This document shows positions 35,507 through 45,033 of a stretch of DNA of 64,000 nt, piece after piece. This DNA comes from Psychroflexus torquis ATCC 700755 (GTDB lineage: Bacteria > Bacteroidota > Bacteroidia > Flavobacteriales > Flavobacteriaceae), in NCBI RefSeq assembly GCF_000153485.2, contig NC_018721.1, positions 3,162,001 through 3,226,000 on the forward strand. Reading direction: 5' to 3'. The notes below the pieces were generated by a model. The model searched no databases and was not told the origin of the DNA. It worked only from the letters and a program-made list of their open reading frames with translations. The position numbers were made by a program, and so were the translations under genes. Position 1 is the first letter of the stretch, and each line of letters opens with the position of its first letter.

Positions 35507-36771
35507 CAGGGCAAACGCATTAAACTTTCATTAGATTCAGCACTTTTATCAGATAGTGATTGTCCCATCCCGCTTGAAGTCTTCTGCTCTTCACCCCTGT
35601 TTTTAATGATTTTTCATTTTTCAATAAATTTAGTGCAATTTTATTGAGTATGGAGAAATTTTGAGTGGAGTTACCTGTTCTTTTTCTAGAAGCATCTTCT
35701 GAAAAAGCAACATCTAAAGTCCAGTGTAACTTATTTTCTATAGACCAATGAGAACGAATGGCTTTTTGAAAATCTTGGGAGCTAGCCTTTATACTTGAAA
35801 TATAATATCGTATTGCGTGTTGTGCAGGCTTTTGTGAGTTTTTAAACTCACGTTTGCTTTCTATTTTTATAACACTTGTTAGGTTTTCCCAGTTATTGTT
35901 TTTTAAAATAAACTTAAAGTTGCTTATTACACTGCACGTCCTGGTTTCTATTCTGCCATGGTCTAATTCTTGGCTAAGGTTTGATTCCATAGTTTTTCCA
36001 AATCTAAATTCATCTTCAATATGCTCTAGTAACTGAGGTTGATTCTCTTTTACAGCCAAGATATAGTCTGCATTTTTTTTAACGATGGCCTTAGCTATTT
36101 TAGTTTGACATCCCATAGCATCAATAGTTACAATAGTATTTTCTATGGATAAGACTTTTAATAATTTTGGAATGGCAGTGATCTCATTTGACTTGTGGGA
36201 AACTTTCACTTGTCCTAAAACCAAATTATTGTCATTTGCCCAAGCACTAACCATGTGTACTGGGGATTTTTTACCGCCAGCTTTAGCACCTCTAATTGTT
36301 TTACCATCTATAGCAATGATTTCTCTGGGCTGTAGTTGTGCAAGAGCACTAACCCATTGTATAAAGCATTTTTCAAATTGATTACTGTCAATATTAGAAA
36401 AAACGCGATTAAATGTGTCGTGCGAGGGGATACCATTAGGCAAATCAAGGAAGCTACGAAGAAATTCTTCTTTTGAGTTGGCGTAGTTTTCCATTTCATT
36501 CCATGAATCTGCTCCACAAATCACTGAAATAATCCCGATGAGAAGGATGCTTTCTAAATCGTAAAGTTGCTTGTGAGAACGTCTAAAGTCGGGTATTTGA
36601 CCAAATATGGTCTTTAGCTTTTGGGTAGTTTTCAAAATGTATAAAGTATTGGTTATCAATATAATATACAATATTTTAAACTAAAAAACAACAAATAATA
36701 TGATGAATTTTAAGTGATTAACACTCATTTTTACCCAATTAACTTAAACTTTTTTTAATGCGTTCGCCCTG
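35507..36771 (-). mobile_element. ISAs1-family insertion sequence, 1265 bp
   Basis: Terminal inverted repeats CAGGGCAAACGCATTAAA at 35507 and its counterpart TTTAATGCGTTCGCCCTG ending at 36771. The target CAGCACAGGT is duplicated exactly (35497-35506, 36772-36781), a 10-bp duplication as is usual for ISAs1. One intact transposase gene is inside. Confidence 0.92.
35520..36671 (-). CDS. ISAs1-family transposase
   Basis: A 383-residue DDE transposase of the ISAs1 (DDE_Tnp_1-associated) type. The N-terminal domain is IFGQIPDFRRSHKQLYDLES. The catalytic residues are read as D in IAIDGKTIRGAK, D in TIDAMGCQ and E in HWSIENKLHWTLDV. The first ~14 residues (MYIILITNTLYILK) are probably upstream of the real start; KTTQKLK fits better. 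The frame is intact, so the element may be active. Confidence 0.92.
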   Translation of the reverse strand: MYIILITNTLYILKTTQKLKTIFGQIPDFRRSHKQLYDLESILLIGIISVICGADSWNEMENYANSKEEFLRSFLDLPNGIPSHDTFNRVFSNIDSNQFEKCFIQWVSALAQLQPREIIAIDGKTIRGAKAGGKKSPVHMVSAWANDNNLVLGQVKVSHKSNEITAIPKLLKVLSIENTIVTIDAMGCQTKIAKAIVKKNADYILAVKENQPQLLEHIEDEFRFGKTMESNLSQELDHGRIETRTCSVISNFKFILKNNNWENLTSVIKIESKREFKNSQKPAQHAIRYYISSIKASSQDFQKAIRSHWSIENKLHWTLDVAFSEDASRKRTGNSTQNFSILNKIALNLLKNEKSLKTGVKSRRLQAGWDNHYLIKVLNLMKV

Positions 36772-36945
36772 CAGCACAGGTCTTTTGATTGATTAAAGTT
36801 AAAAATAATTAGCATAGCCTTAGTTACGGTAATTATTTTATGACGATTAATAAGTGAAAAAGAATTTGATTTTATCCGACATTTGAATACTAAATTGGTG
36901 TAAGACCCTCTTTAAAACAGAGTGCTATTAGTTTGCTCTTGTTTG

Positions 36946-36959
36946 CCCCCCCCCCCCCC
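36946..36959. repeat. Homopolymer run of 14 C
   Basis: Fourteen C in a row in otherwise AT-rich DNA, about 185 bp upstream of mlaE. Such runs are slippage-prone. The surrounding 36904-37142 holds no gene. Confidence 0.9.
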
Positions 36960-37142
36960 TTCGACTCGGACTTATTTTTAAAAGCCTTGTCGCATAACCT
37001 TATTGCACAAATAGGCTTGAGGCGCTTGGTTACTAGCTTCTTACTTTAAATAAAACAGTTGATTATCATTTAAGAATCTTAACTACTGACCAATATCATT
37101 TCTTGTTGAGCTAAGGCCATTTACTTTTAACCCAGATAAAGG

Positions 37143-37931
37143 ATGATAGTGGAGAAGACAAATTCTATAGCGGTCAAATCGAAACGCTTTTTCGAAGAAA
37201 TAGGGGATATGACCTATTTCGCAATTCGTTTTTTTAAAGAAGTAGTCACGTCTCCTTTTGAATGGAAGGAGTTGATTCGGCAATGCTTCCAGATGGGAAA
37301 CCGTTCCTTCCTTCTGGTAGGGGTGACGGGGTTTATTTTAGGACTGGTTTTCACCCTTCAGTCCAGACCGACTCTGCTGGAATTTGGAGCTGTTTCTTGG
37401 ATGCCCTCTATGGTGAGTATTTCTATTGTTCGCGAGATTGGACCTGTTATTATTGCTTTAATTTGTGCAGGAAGAATAGGGTCTAGCATTGGAGCTGAAC
37501 TCGGGAGTATGAAGGTTACCGAACAGATTGATGCCATGGAAGTCTCAGGGACCAATCCGTTTAAATACCTTGTGGTGACCCGTATTTTAGCAACCACCTT
37601 AATGCTTCCTTTACTTATTATAATGGGCGATGCTGTGGCTCTCTTTGGATCGGCCATTGTTGAAAATTTAATGGGAGAAGTGTCTTATCTGCTTTACTTT
37701 AATAAAGTTTTTGACGCTCTTAAATTTAGCGATATCATTCCCGCCACCATCAAGTCATTTTTCTTTGGCTTTGCTATTGGATTGGTGGGGTGTTACAAAG
37801 GGTATAACTGCTCAAAAGGAACAGTTGGTGTTGGAGAAGCTTCTAATGCTGCTGTGGTTTATACCTCTATGTTGTTGTTTGTTATCGACTTTATCGCTGT
37901 TTTTTTAACCGATATATTCTTTTATATATGA
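37143..37931 (+). CDS. mlaE: MlaE-family ABC permease
   Basis: A 262-residue inner-membrane permease of the Mla/MCE system, which moves phospholipids between inner and outer membranes. The MlaE domain has GVTGFILGLVFTLQSRPTLL, VREIGPVIIALICAGRIGSS and the conserved GAELGSMKVTEQIDAMEVSG. About five to six helices. Its stop overlaps the mlaF start by 4 nt. The start at 37143 is uncertain by a few codons. Confidence 0.93.
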   Translation: MIVEKTNSIAVKSKRFFEEIGDMTYFAIRFFKEVVTSPFEWKELIRQCFQMGNRSFLLVGVTGFILGLVFTLQSRPTLLEFGAVSWMPSMVSISIVREIGPVIIALICAGRIGSSIGAELGSMKVTEQIDAMEVSGTNPFKYLVVTRILATTLMLPLLIIMGDAVALFGSAIVENLMGEVSYLLYFNKVFDALKFSDIIPATIKSFFFGFAIGLVGCYKGYNCSKGTVGVGEASNAAVVYTSMLLFVIDFIAVFLTDIFFYI

Positions 37932-38665
37932 AGCAGGTTGTTTTAGAACTGAAGGATTTACAAAAAAGTTTTGGTGACAATCATGTGTTGAATGGTTTTA
38001 ACCTAAAACTCTATGAAGGAGAAAACCTTGTTGTCATGGGTAAATCTGGATCTGGAAAATCGGTAATGATAAAATGCTTAGTCGGTTTGATGGGTGCTGA
38101 TAGTGGATCTATTAAAATAAAAGATGATGATATTGTCTCTTTGGGCCAAAAAGAATTGGACATCTTACGGACCGAAATTGGATTTTTATTTCAAGGAAGC
38201 GCTTTGTACGATTCTATGACGGTTCGAGAAAATCTCGAATTTCCTTTAAGAAGAAATAAAGGAAAGATAAAAACCGGACAGACGACAGAAGAGCTTGTTG
38301 TTGAAGCTTTAGAAAATGTAGGTTTAGTGAGTGCTATCGATTTGATGCCCGCAGAGCTCTCGGGAGGGATGCAACGCCGGGTAGCTTTAGCCAGAGCCTT
38401 GATTTTAAAGCCAAAGATTATATTATACGATGAGCCAACCACAGGTCTCGATCCTATTACCTCTAAAGAAATTATTCAGCTTATGCGAACTATACAAAAA
38501 ACCTATAAAACATCGTCTTTAATTATCACTCACGATGTGGATTGTGCTCGAGTGATTAGCAATAGGATGATCTTGCTCGTTGATGGTATTAATTATGCTG
38601 AAGGCACTTTTGAAGAGCTTTCCGCGTCTGAAGATCCAAACATTAAAGCCTTTTTTAAAAATTAA
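37928..38665 (+). CDS. mlaF: MlaF-family ABC ATPase
   Basis: A 245-residue ATPase that powers the Mla lipid transporter. Walker A GKSGSGKS (38-45), signature LSGGMQRR (144-151), Walker B IILYDEP (164-170) and the H-loop ITHDVD (about 201-206) are all intact. It is translationally coupled to mlaE and followed by mlaD after 5 bp. Confidence 0.95.
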   Translation: MKQVVLELKDLQKSFGDNHVLNGFNLKLYEGENLVVMGKSGSGKSVMIKCLVGLMGADSGSIKIKDDDIVSLGQKELDILRTEIGFLFQGSALYDSMTVRENLEFPLRRNKGKIKTGQTTEELVVEALENVGLVSAIDLMPAELSGGMQRRVALARALILKPKIILYDEPTTGLDPITSKEIIQLMRTIQKTYKTSSLIITHDVDCARVISNRMILLVDGINYAEGTFEELSASEDPNIKAFFKN

Positions 38666-38670
38666 GTTAT

Positions 38671-39660
38671 ATGAAACAGACAGCCCCCCATAAAGCTCGT
38701 GTTGGATTATTTATTGTTCTAGGTACCATTATTTTAGTGGCTGCTCTTTATTTTATAGGGAATAGGCAACATCTCTTCAGTAAAAATATGGAGGTATATG
38801 CTGTTTTTCAAAATGTGAATGGCTTGCAATTGGGCAATAATGTTCGCTATTCTGGAATTAATGTGGGGACTGTAGCTACTATTGAAATGATGGACGAGGC
38901 TACTATTGTTGTACAAATGATGGTGGAAGAAAAAACAGGAGCATTTATTAAAAAAGATGCTACTGCTACCATTGGCTCCGATGGTCTTGTGGGAAGTATG
39001 GTGGTGAATATTCTTCCAGGTAAAAAGAATTTATCAACGATAAAGTCTGGAGATACCATAGATACCTATAGCAAGATAGGTGCAGACGATATGCTCTCAA
39101 CCCTTAATGTGACCAACAAAAATGCAGCCTTACTCACCGCAGATCTATTGAAAATTACCAATAAGATTCTGGAAGGAGACGGAGCCTTAGGGGCGCTGAT
39201 TACAGATTCCTTACTTACTCAAGACCTCCGCGCAACTTTCCGGAATTTAAAACAAACCACAGACGATGCTGGTGGACTTATAAGTTTCCTTCATTATAAA
39301 TTTTCGAAAGTCGATATGGAAAAAAGTGCTGTAGGGATTCTTTTGAGCGATACTTTGGTAGGTCGCCAAGTCGGCGGTTTAATCACAAATTTACAGCAGT
39401 CCAGCGTAGATATTTCAGAAACAACTCAGCAACTGAATCTTATGATCTCCGAACTACAAGATAAAGAAAGTACCTTCAATTATCTCACGAAAGATGAGAC
39501 TTTGCCAAAAACCATAGATTCTACTATGGTTGAAATAAAAGAAGCTTCTCGAAAGCTTAATGAAAATATGGAAGCCTTAAAGCATAATTTTTTATTTCGG
39601 GGCTACTTCAGAAAACAGGAGCGCGCAGCGAGGAAGGAATCTAAATCACGTAAAGAATAG
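38671..39660 (+). CDS. mlaD: MCE-domain lipid-binding protein (MlaD family)
   Basis: A 329-residue periplasmic substrate-binding component. A membrane anchor (VGLFIVLGTIILVAALYFIG, about 11-30) precedes an MCE domain (residues 40-120; VNGLQLGNNVRYSGINVGTV). The remaining ~200 residues are helical, as in MCE proteins that form a channel. Part of mlaEFD; no mlaC or mlaB gene follows, which is normal for Bacteroidetes. Confidence 0.9.
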   Translation: MKQTAPHKARVGLFIVLGTIILVAALYFIGNRQHLFSKNMEVYAVFQNVNGLQLGNNVRYSGINVGTVATIEMMDEATIVVQMMVEEKTGAFIKKDATATIGSDGLVGSMVVNILPGKKNLSTIKSGDTIDTYSKIGADDMLSTLNVTNKNAALLTADLLKITNKILEGDGALGALITDSLLTQDLRATFRNLKQTTDDAGGLISFLHYKFSKVDMEKSAVGILLSDTLVGRQVGGLITNLQQSSVDISETTQQLNLMISELQDKESTFNYLTKDETLPKTIDSTMVEIKEASRKLNENMEALKHNFLFRGYFRKQERAARKESKSRKE

Positions 39661-39669
39661 AACGTATAA

Positions 39670-40073
39670 AAATCGAACATCTAGAAGAGGACATTATAGA
39701 TGACAAGCTTTCTATAAAAACTGTTGTTGACAAAAAAACAAAGTGGAAGGAACATACAAAGCCGTTTCTGCTCAACACCCTAAAGACTATTGTTGAATGA
39801 GTATGGAGTTATCTCATAGAAACAGTGGGAGCAGGTCGTAAACAAAATTTATATTGAGGATGATTTGCCAGGCCCTTTTCTATCGATCTTTCTTACCGAT
39901 AATTGGGTGAAATTCAATTTGCAATATATCGTCGATCATAAAAACGTAGAGTAATTAAGCATTTGCTAAACGAGGTAATTTATAAAAAAATAGAAGAGAC
40001 AAAAGGTCAAGTAGAAACGGCCTCTATCCCCTTAGAAGTGATTAAGATTCCTGATACAAAGAGTAGATCATAA
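39670..40073 (+). pseudogene. Mechanosensitive-channel-like fragment
   Basis: Coding similarity in broken frames: KIEHLEEDIIDDKLSIKTVV, KKTKWKEHTKPFLLNTLKTI then TGA; GPFLSIFLTDNWVKFNLQYI with VDHKNVE then TAA; and RRVIKHLLNEVIYKKIEETK with VETASIPLEVIKIPD to TAA at 40073. The last part matches the C-terminal end of MscS-type proteins (RYVVDYRRR...TxILEEI pattern). The pore is missing. Confidence 0.55.
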
Positions 40074-40151
40074 GCTTCACTTTAGTTGAGATATGTCATA
40101 GGATCCTACAGAATTAATGATTAAATTTAAATTGAAATAAAAACAAAAGCT

Positions 40152-40463
40152 ATGAATATCAATATCCAGTTTGTCAAAATGGAGACTAGTGAAAGTTTGA
40201 GTGAGTTTATCACCGAGAAACTTGAAAGGATTTTTAATAAATACGAATGGATAATTCGAATTGACGTCTTTATTAAAGTCGAAAATGATCCTACCGAAAT
40301 GGGGAATATCTGCGACATGGAGGTAAGTCTTCCTGGTCCAAAACTATTTGCCACTTCCAATGAAAAGAATTACGAAATGGCTGTAAAAGAAACTATTAGT
40401 GATATTGAGAGACAACTCAAAAAACGAAAAGCAAAATTTACAAATCAAAATATATCCTCTTAA
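40152..40463 (+). CDS. Ribosome hibernation-promoting factor (HPF/YfiA)
   Basis: A 103-residue short-form HPF that binds the 30S subunit and inactivates ribosomes in starvation. The beta-alpha-beta-beta-beta-alpha fold is readable: MNINIQFVKMETSESLSEFI, EKLERIFNKYEWIIRIDVFI, then ATSNEKNYEMAVKETISDIE and a basic tail (QLKKRKAKF). A strong terminator follows, so it is a single-gene unit. Confidence 0.88.
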   Translation: MNINIQFVKMETSESLSEFITEKLERIFNKYEWIIRIDVFIKVENDPTEMGNICDMEVSLPGPKLFATSNEKNYEMAVKETISDIERQLKKRKAKFTNQNISS

Positions 40464-40500
40464 TTAAAACCAATAGTTAAGTTTTAATTATAAATACCTA

Positions 40501-40547
40501 AAGGAGCTACTGAATACTAAGTTTTAGAGTATTCAGTAGCTCCTTTT
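40501..40547 (+). terminator. Rho-independent terminator after HPF
   Basis: Perfect 18-bp stem AAGGAGCTACTGAATACT (40501-40518) and AGTATTCAGTAGCTCCTT (40528-40545) with flanking T-run. Confidence 0.85.
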
Positions 40548-40606
40548 TAGTAAAACCTAGTTTTTGATGCTTCTGGTTGGTTTTAGCTATTCTATTTAGG
40601 TAATGA

Positions 40607-40790
40607 TACCAAATTAGACCTATAATGACGCAATAAATCGTTTCTTTTTCGCCTGCTTTTCATCAAAAATAATTACCGTAGCTAAGGCTATGCAAGTTAT
40701 TTTTGATTTCAATCAATCAAAAAACCTGTACTGAGCTACGTCGTAGTATAATTCAATTTATTCATACGGCATTATAAATATAATTTGGTA
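40607..40790 (+). mobile_element. MITE copy E, 184 bp form
   Basis: TACCAAATTA to TAATTTGGTA, TGA duplicated on each side (40604-40606, 40791-40793). It lacks only the left block. The rest of the gap up to 41340 is AT-rich without a gene. Confidence 0.88.
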
Positions 40791-41340
40791 TGACTTATTT
40801 TTTAAGTGAATCTTTAAGACTTGTTTTTTGAAAACTCAATTAGTAGGATGTCTAAGCATCCTCGACTCCCTAGTCCTATAAAATCAACTCTTTTCAAAAA
40901 GCAGCCTTAATTTTGTAATCATGATAAGTTCGCTCTTATTTCTCCCCCACACGGCATTGGTTAAGGTTTGAGCTATTTTTAAAATGAGATTTTTCTCTCT
41001 ATATAAACAGAGTTTTATGCTTCAAATAAAAATTTTCAAAGTTTTTATAATACTCTTAAGCATCTATGCGCTCATAATCAAACTACCTAAACACAATAAA
41101 GCATCGGTATTGAATTCATTATCGCAGTGCTCTCGTTTTCCTATTCTTTTTCAACGATTTAGCTAAGGGTTTATACTCTTCTTCTTTTAAAAGCTGGTCT
41201 GATGTAAAATCGAATAAAAAAATTCACTGAGTTTTTGGTAAAGAAATAATTCTGTCACATTTGTATTTTCCATTAGTTCAATAAGCTTTAGGATAAACAC
41301 ATCTTTAAAAATTGTTAATAAATATGATATTCATCAGGTT

Positions 41341-41348
41341 TATATTTG
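41341..41348 (+). promoter_or_regulatory. Possible Bacteroidetes -7 element
   Basis: TATATTTG fits the TAnnTTTG -7 consensus of Bacteroidetes sigma factor promoters, 14 bp before the histidine kinase start. No TTG at the proper distance upstream, so support is partial. Confidence 0.3.
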
Positions 41349-41362
41349 CGTATCTTTAAAAA

Positions 41363-42871
41363 ATGGATGCATTTAAAAAGGGGAGTAATATTTTTAAAAT
41401 TCTATCTGAAGCAGTTTCAGAAGGTATAATTATCGTAAATACCTCTCACATTATAGTGGAGACCAACGACTCCGCCAATCAAATTTTCGGATATGAAAAA
41501 GAAGAATTGATTGGGGAGCATTTGGATATTCTCATCCCCAACCAATACCGTCACGGTCATGATAAACACGTGGCTGGGTTTATGGAAAAAGGGCAAAAGC
41601 GGCAGATGGGCCGGGGGCGAGATTTATACGGCTCTCGCAAAGATGGTAGCGAATTTCCAGTTGAAGCGGGTTTAAACCCCTTTAGTGTCTATGAGAATAA
41701 TTATGTCATGGCCTTAGTCATAGATATTTCGGTAAGAAAAAAAGCTGAACAGGAGTTGCAACATTGGGCAAACATCTTTAACGAATCTCTAAATGAGATC
41801 TTTATTTTTGATTCTAAAACGCTTCAATTTTTAAATGTAAATAAAGGGGCTCTAAAAAATATAGGTTATTCACTTGAAGAGCTTAAAACCATGACTCCTC
41901 TAGATATCAAGCCGGATTTTGATAGAACTCAGTTTATTGAAAAAATAAAACCACTTCTTAATGATTCTTTGGATAAGTTGAAATTTTATACTATCCATAA
42001 ACGCAAAGATGGCACTATATATCCTGTGGAAGTTCACCTTCAAAAATCATCTTTGCGAGAAAACGACATGTTGGTAGCGATTATACTCGATATTACAGAG
42101 CAGGAAAAATACACCCAGAAACTAGAGGAAACTGTAGATCAACGCACTCATCAACTCCAAAAAGCTTTAACGAAAGAAAAGGAGTTAGGAGAACTGAAAA
42201 CCAAGTTTTTGTCTTTGGTTGCTCATGAGTTTAAAACCCCTCTTAGCGGTATTATGACCTCTGCGACTTTAGCTGGAAAATATACCAGGGAAGAACAGCA
42301 ATCGAAACGTGAAAAACATTTAAAAACGATTCGAGGTAAAGTCAAGTATTTGAATAATATCATCAACGATTTTTTATCTATAGAGCGTTTAGAAAGTGGA
42401 AAGTTTAATTATACTTTTTCAAAATTTCCTATAAGCAAAGTGGTAAATGAAGTTATTTATGACGCAAATATGCTTTTAAAAGAAAACCAGCATATTGAAT
42501 ATCCAGACCATATAGATTCAATTTATTTGAACTTTGATGAAAAGATTTTAGAACTTATATTAACCAACCTCATCAATAATGCTATTAAATATTCTTCTGA
42601 AGATTCTACAGTTTATATTGTAGCCGAAGAAATTGATGATAAATTAGCTTTCTCTATTCGCGATGAAGGCATTGGAATTCCTGAAGCAGAACAAAAACAT
42701 ATTTTTAACAGATACTTTAGAGCAGAAAACGCTCTATTGAATCAAGGAACAGGCATTGGTCTAAATATTGTAAAAACCCACTTGGAAAATTTAGGGGGGA
42801 CTATCACTTTTACAAGTACTGAAGGTGAAGGCTCAGTATTTAATGTGAAGATCCCATTGAAGACGTCTTAA
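41363..42871 (+). CDS. PAS-domain sensor histidine kinase
   Basis: A 502-residue cytosolic kinase without membrane segments. Two PAS domains span about 10-125 and 135-250 (KRKDGTIYPVEVHL closes the second). A coiled link (EETVDQRTHQLQKAL) leads to the HisKA domain with His288 in VAHEFKTPLSG. The ATPase domain has the N box TNLINNAIKYS (401-411), G1 DEGIGIP (434-440) and G2 GTGIGL (462-467). It is followed after 9 bp by its likely partner, the REC-CRP regulator. The PAS ligand is unknown. Confidence 0.92.
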   Translation: MDAFKKGSNIFKILSEAVSEGIIIVNTSHIIVETNDSANQIFGYEKEELIGEHLDILIPNQYRHGHDKHVAGFMEKGQKRQMGRGRDLYGSRKDGSEFPVEAGLNPFSVYENNYVMALVIDISVRKKAEQELQHWANIFNESLNEIFIFDSKTLQFLNVNKGALKNIGYSLEELKTMTPLDIKPDFDRTQFIEKIKPLLNDSLDKLKFYTIHKRKDGTIYPVEVHLQKSSLRENDMLVAIILDITEQEKYTQKLEETVDQRTHQLQKALTKEKELGELKTKFLSLVAHEFKTPLSGIMTSATLAGKYTREEQQSKREKHLKTIRGKVKYLNNIINDFLSIERLESGKFNYTFSKFPISKVVNEVIYDANMLLKENQHIEYPDHIDSIYLNFDEKILELILTNLINNAIKYSSEDSTVYIVAEEIDDKLAFSIRDEGIGIPEAEQKHIFNRYFRAENALLNQGTGIGLNIVKTHLENLGGTITFTSTEGEGSVFNVKIPLKTS

Positions 42872-42880
42872 TAAATAACT

Positions 42881-43930
42881 ATGAAAACAATACTTTTAAT
42901 AGAAGATGATAGTGCATTGAGAGAGAATACAGCAGAACTGCTAGAACTTTCAGATTATATGGTACACTCAGCACCTAACGGAAAAATAGGCATTGAAGTT
43001 GCCAAAAAACAACTACCAGATCTCATTGTTTGTGATATCATGATGCCACAAGTCGATGGTTATGGGGTTTTAGAAGCTATTTCCTTGGAGCCTACCACCA
43101 CTCACATTCCCTTTATTTTTCTCTCAGCCAAAACTGAACATAAAGAAATAAGAAAAGGAATGGATCTTGGGGCCGACGATTATCTTACCAAGCCCTTCGA
43201 AGAAGAGGATTTACTAAGTGCTATTGAGAGTCGTCTCGCTAAAGTTAAAATTCTTTCAACGATGAAAGAAACTCCATCTCATACTAATGAAGCTGAAGGA
43301 GATGTTCGAAATCTAAATGAGTTAAAAAATCTTTTTGATGATACAGGAGAGATTTTGAAATTTAAAAAGGGAGAAGTTATTTTTAAAGAAAGTGCGCCGT
43401 CTCATAGAATTTTTCTTATTCTTAATGGGGTTGTTAAAAGTCATAAAATGGAGGAAAATGGTAAAGAGCTCATTACAGCCTTGTACAAACCTGATGACTT
43501 TTTAGGGTTCACCTCTTTTACAGACAATATTCCATACCAAGAAACGGCAACTGCTGTGGAAGAAGTCGAATTGGCGGGTATCTCAAAAAATGAGTTAAAC
43601 ACTATTTTAGTTCAAAATCAAAATGTCTCATTGGAATTAATGAATGTCCTTACAGAGTCTGTTTCTGAAATAAAGAAGCAGTTATTGCAGATGGCTTACA
43701 GTTCAGTAAGGAAAAAAACAGCACAAACCCTACTTCAGTTTGCCCTTCTTTTGAATAAAAAACCAGAGGACGCTATAAATATTTCTAGAAGTGATTTGGC
43801 AAGTGTAGCTGGCATAGCTCCAGAAAGTTTGATTCGAACTCTATCTGAATTCAAGAAAAAAGGGTTGATTGAAATAGCAGGCCGGAACATAAAAATCCTT
43901 CAATTAGAAAGTTTGGCAGAAGTACAATAA
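42881..43930 (+). CDS. REC-CRP/FNR-type hybrid response regulator
   Basis: A 349-residue regulator. The receiver domain (1-120) has acidic Glu8-Asp9-Asp10, phospho-acceptor Asp52 in VCDIMMPQVDG and Lys104 in DDYLTKPF. A cyclic-nucleotide-like domain follows (about 150-265; GEVIFKESAPSHRIFLILNG) and a winged HTH (about 285-345; DLASVAGIAPESLIRTLSEF). No Cys-cluster for an Fe-S centre is seen. The kinase directly upstream is probably its partner. Stress-protein genes follow, suggesting it controls them. Confidence 0.9.
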   Translation: MKTILLIEDDSALRENTAELLELSDYMVHSAPNGKIGIEVAKKQLPDLIVCDIMMPQVDGYGVLEAISLEPTTTHIPFIFLSAKTEHKEIRKGMDLGADDYLTKPFEEEDLLSAIESRLAKVKILSTMKETPSHTNEAEGDVRNLNELKNLFDDTGEILKFKKGEVIFKESAPSHRIFLILNGVVKSHKMEENGKELITALYKPDDFLGFTSFTDNIPYQETATAVEEVELAGISKNELNTILVQNQNVSLELMNVLTESVSEIKKQLLQMAYSSVRKKTAQTLLQFALLLNKKPEDAINISRSDLASVAGIAPESLIRTLSEFKKKGLIEIAGRNIKILQLESLAEVQ

Positions 43931-43996
43931 TCCCTTAGTTGATTTTTATCATATTTAAACCTAGCTGACATCGATACTTTTGTTCACACAAAAAGG

Positions 43997-44830
43997 ATGA
44001 TGCAGCATATTTTAATACCTACAGATTTTTCTCAGCATGCGTGGAACGCTACGAGCTATGCTTTACAGTTTTTTAAGAGTGTAAATACCACCTTTCATTT
44101 TTTTCACATCGAAAAGCCAAACGACTTAAGTGAAAACCCCCTACACTTGGATAGTCTTGTCACCTCAAAGACAGCGTCAGAAGGGAGTTTAAAAATGAAA
44201 GAATGGAGGCAAAAGGTGACTGCTTATGATACGTCTACCAATCATTATTTTAAAGAGGAAAGTGTGGAGTCCTCTTTTGTAGAGGCTATAAAAACCTATA
44301 TCATCAAGCATTCTATAGATTTACTGGTTATGGGTTCTAAAGGAAGTTCTTGCTTTACAGGAAGGGCCATTGGCAGTAAAACAGCTAGGGTTATTACACG
44401 AGTAAAGTGTCCTGTACTTATAATTCCGGAAAAGGCTGTTTTTAAGAAACCAACCCGTATAGGTCTTTTAACTGACTTCAATTTGGTTTATAAAAATAAG
44501 GTTATTAAGACTTTACTGGCTGTGGCAGATATTTATAAATCGTCAATTAGTGTCTTACGCGTAGCACAAGCCGAAAATGCATTAGAGGATTCTCAAAATA
44601 GCAACAGGGAATTACTTAAAAACCAATTAAAAGAGGTTTCTCATAGTTTTCATGTGATAGAGAATCCAAATTTAGAAACAGCTGTGCAGTCCTTTGTAGA
44701 TAGTATGCAGATAGAAATGATAGCCATGATTGCCAAAAATTTGAATCTTTTTCAGCGCTTGCTTTTTAAGCCCCAAGACCCAAATAAGAATTATCCTATG
44801 CATATTCCATTTTTGGTTTTGCACGAATAA
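43997..44830 (+). CDS. Tandem-domain universal stress protein 1
   Basis: A 277-residue protein with two UspA domains. The first has ILIPTDFSQHAWNA and the nucleotide-loop string VMGSKGSSCFTGRAIGSKTA (G-x2-G-x9-G-S pattern). The second domain is degenerate (QIEMIAMIAKNLNLFQRLLF). It is the first of three co-oriented Usp genes after the two-component pair; an ATP-binding role fits the first domain only. Confidence 0.85.
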   Translation: MMQHILIPTDFSQHAWNATSYALQFFKSVNTTFHFFHIEKPNDLSENPLHLDSLVTSKTASEGSLKMKEWRQKVTAYDTSTNHYFKEESVESSFVEAIKTYIIKHSIDLLVMGSKGSSCFTGRAIGSKTARVITRVKCPVLIIPEKAVFKKPTRIGLLTDFNLVYKNKVIKTLLAVADIYKSSISVLRVAQAENALEDSQNSNRELLKNQLKEVSHSFHVIENPNLETAVQSFVDSMQIEMIAMIAKNLNLFQRLLFKPQDPNKNYPMHIPFLVLHE

Positions 44831-45033
44831 AAAAGGCATAGAATAGTCGATTATGATATTTATCATTTTACAATCGACAGAGGTGCTTAATTTTAATGTC
44901 TTATTGAGGGTTTAAGCTGTATGCTATTAATCAGGCTTTCCAAGGCTGAGCTTGAAATTGTGAAATTATTTGACGAATTCATCCCTCATAGGGTCATCTT
45001 AAAGTTCTTGAATAATCTTAAAAAAACGACAAT

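Larger units (their letters stand above)
35440..36900 (-). mobile_element. MITE copy I, split by an ISAs1 element
   Basis: Starts TACCAAATTA (35440) and ends AAATTGGTG (36900, terminal A mutated to G). TAA flanks both ends (35437-35439, 36901-36903). ISAs1 sits at 35507-36771 within the CAGCACAGGT of the MITE interior. It is in reverse orientation and mutated in its right part. Confidence 0.8.

Noticed and set aside
40984..41166. 60-codon hydrophobic frame before the histidine kinase
   Set aside because: AT-rich random-like frame, with no start context or family features.
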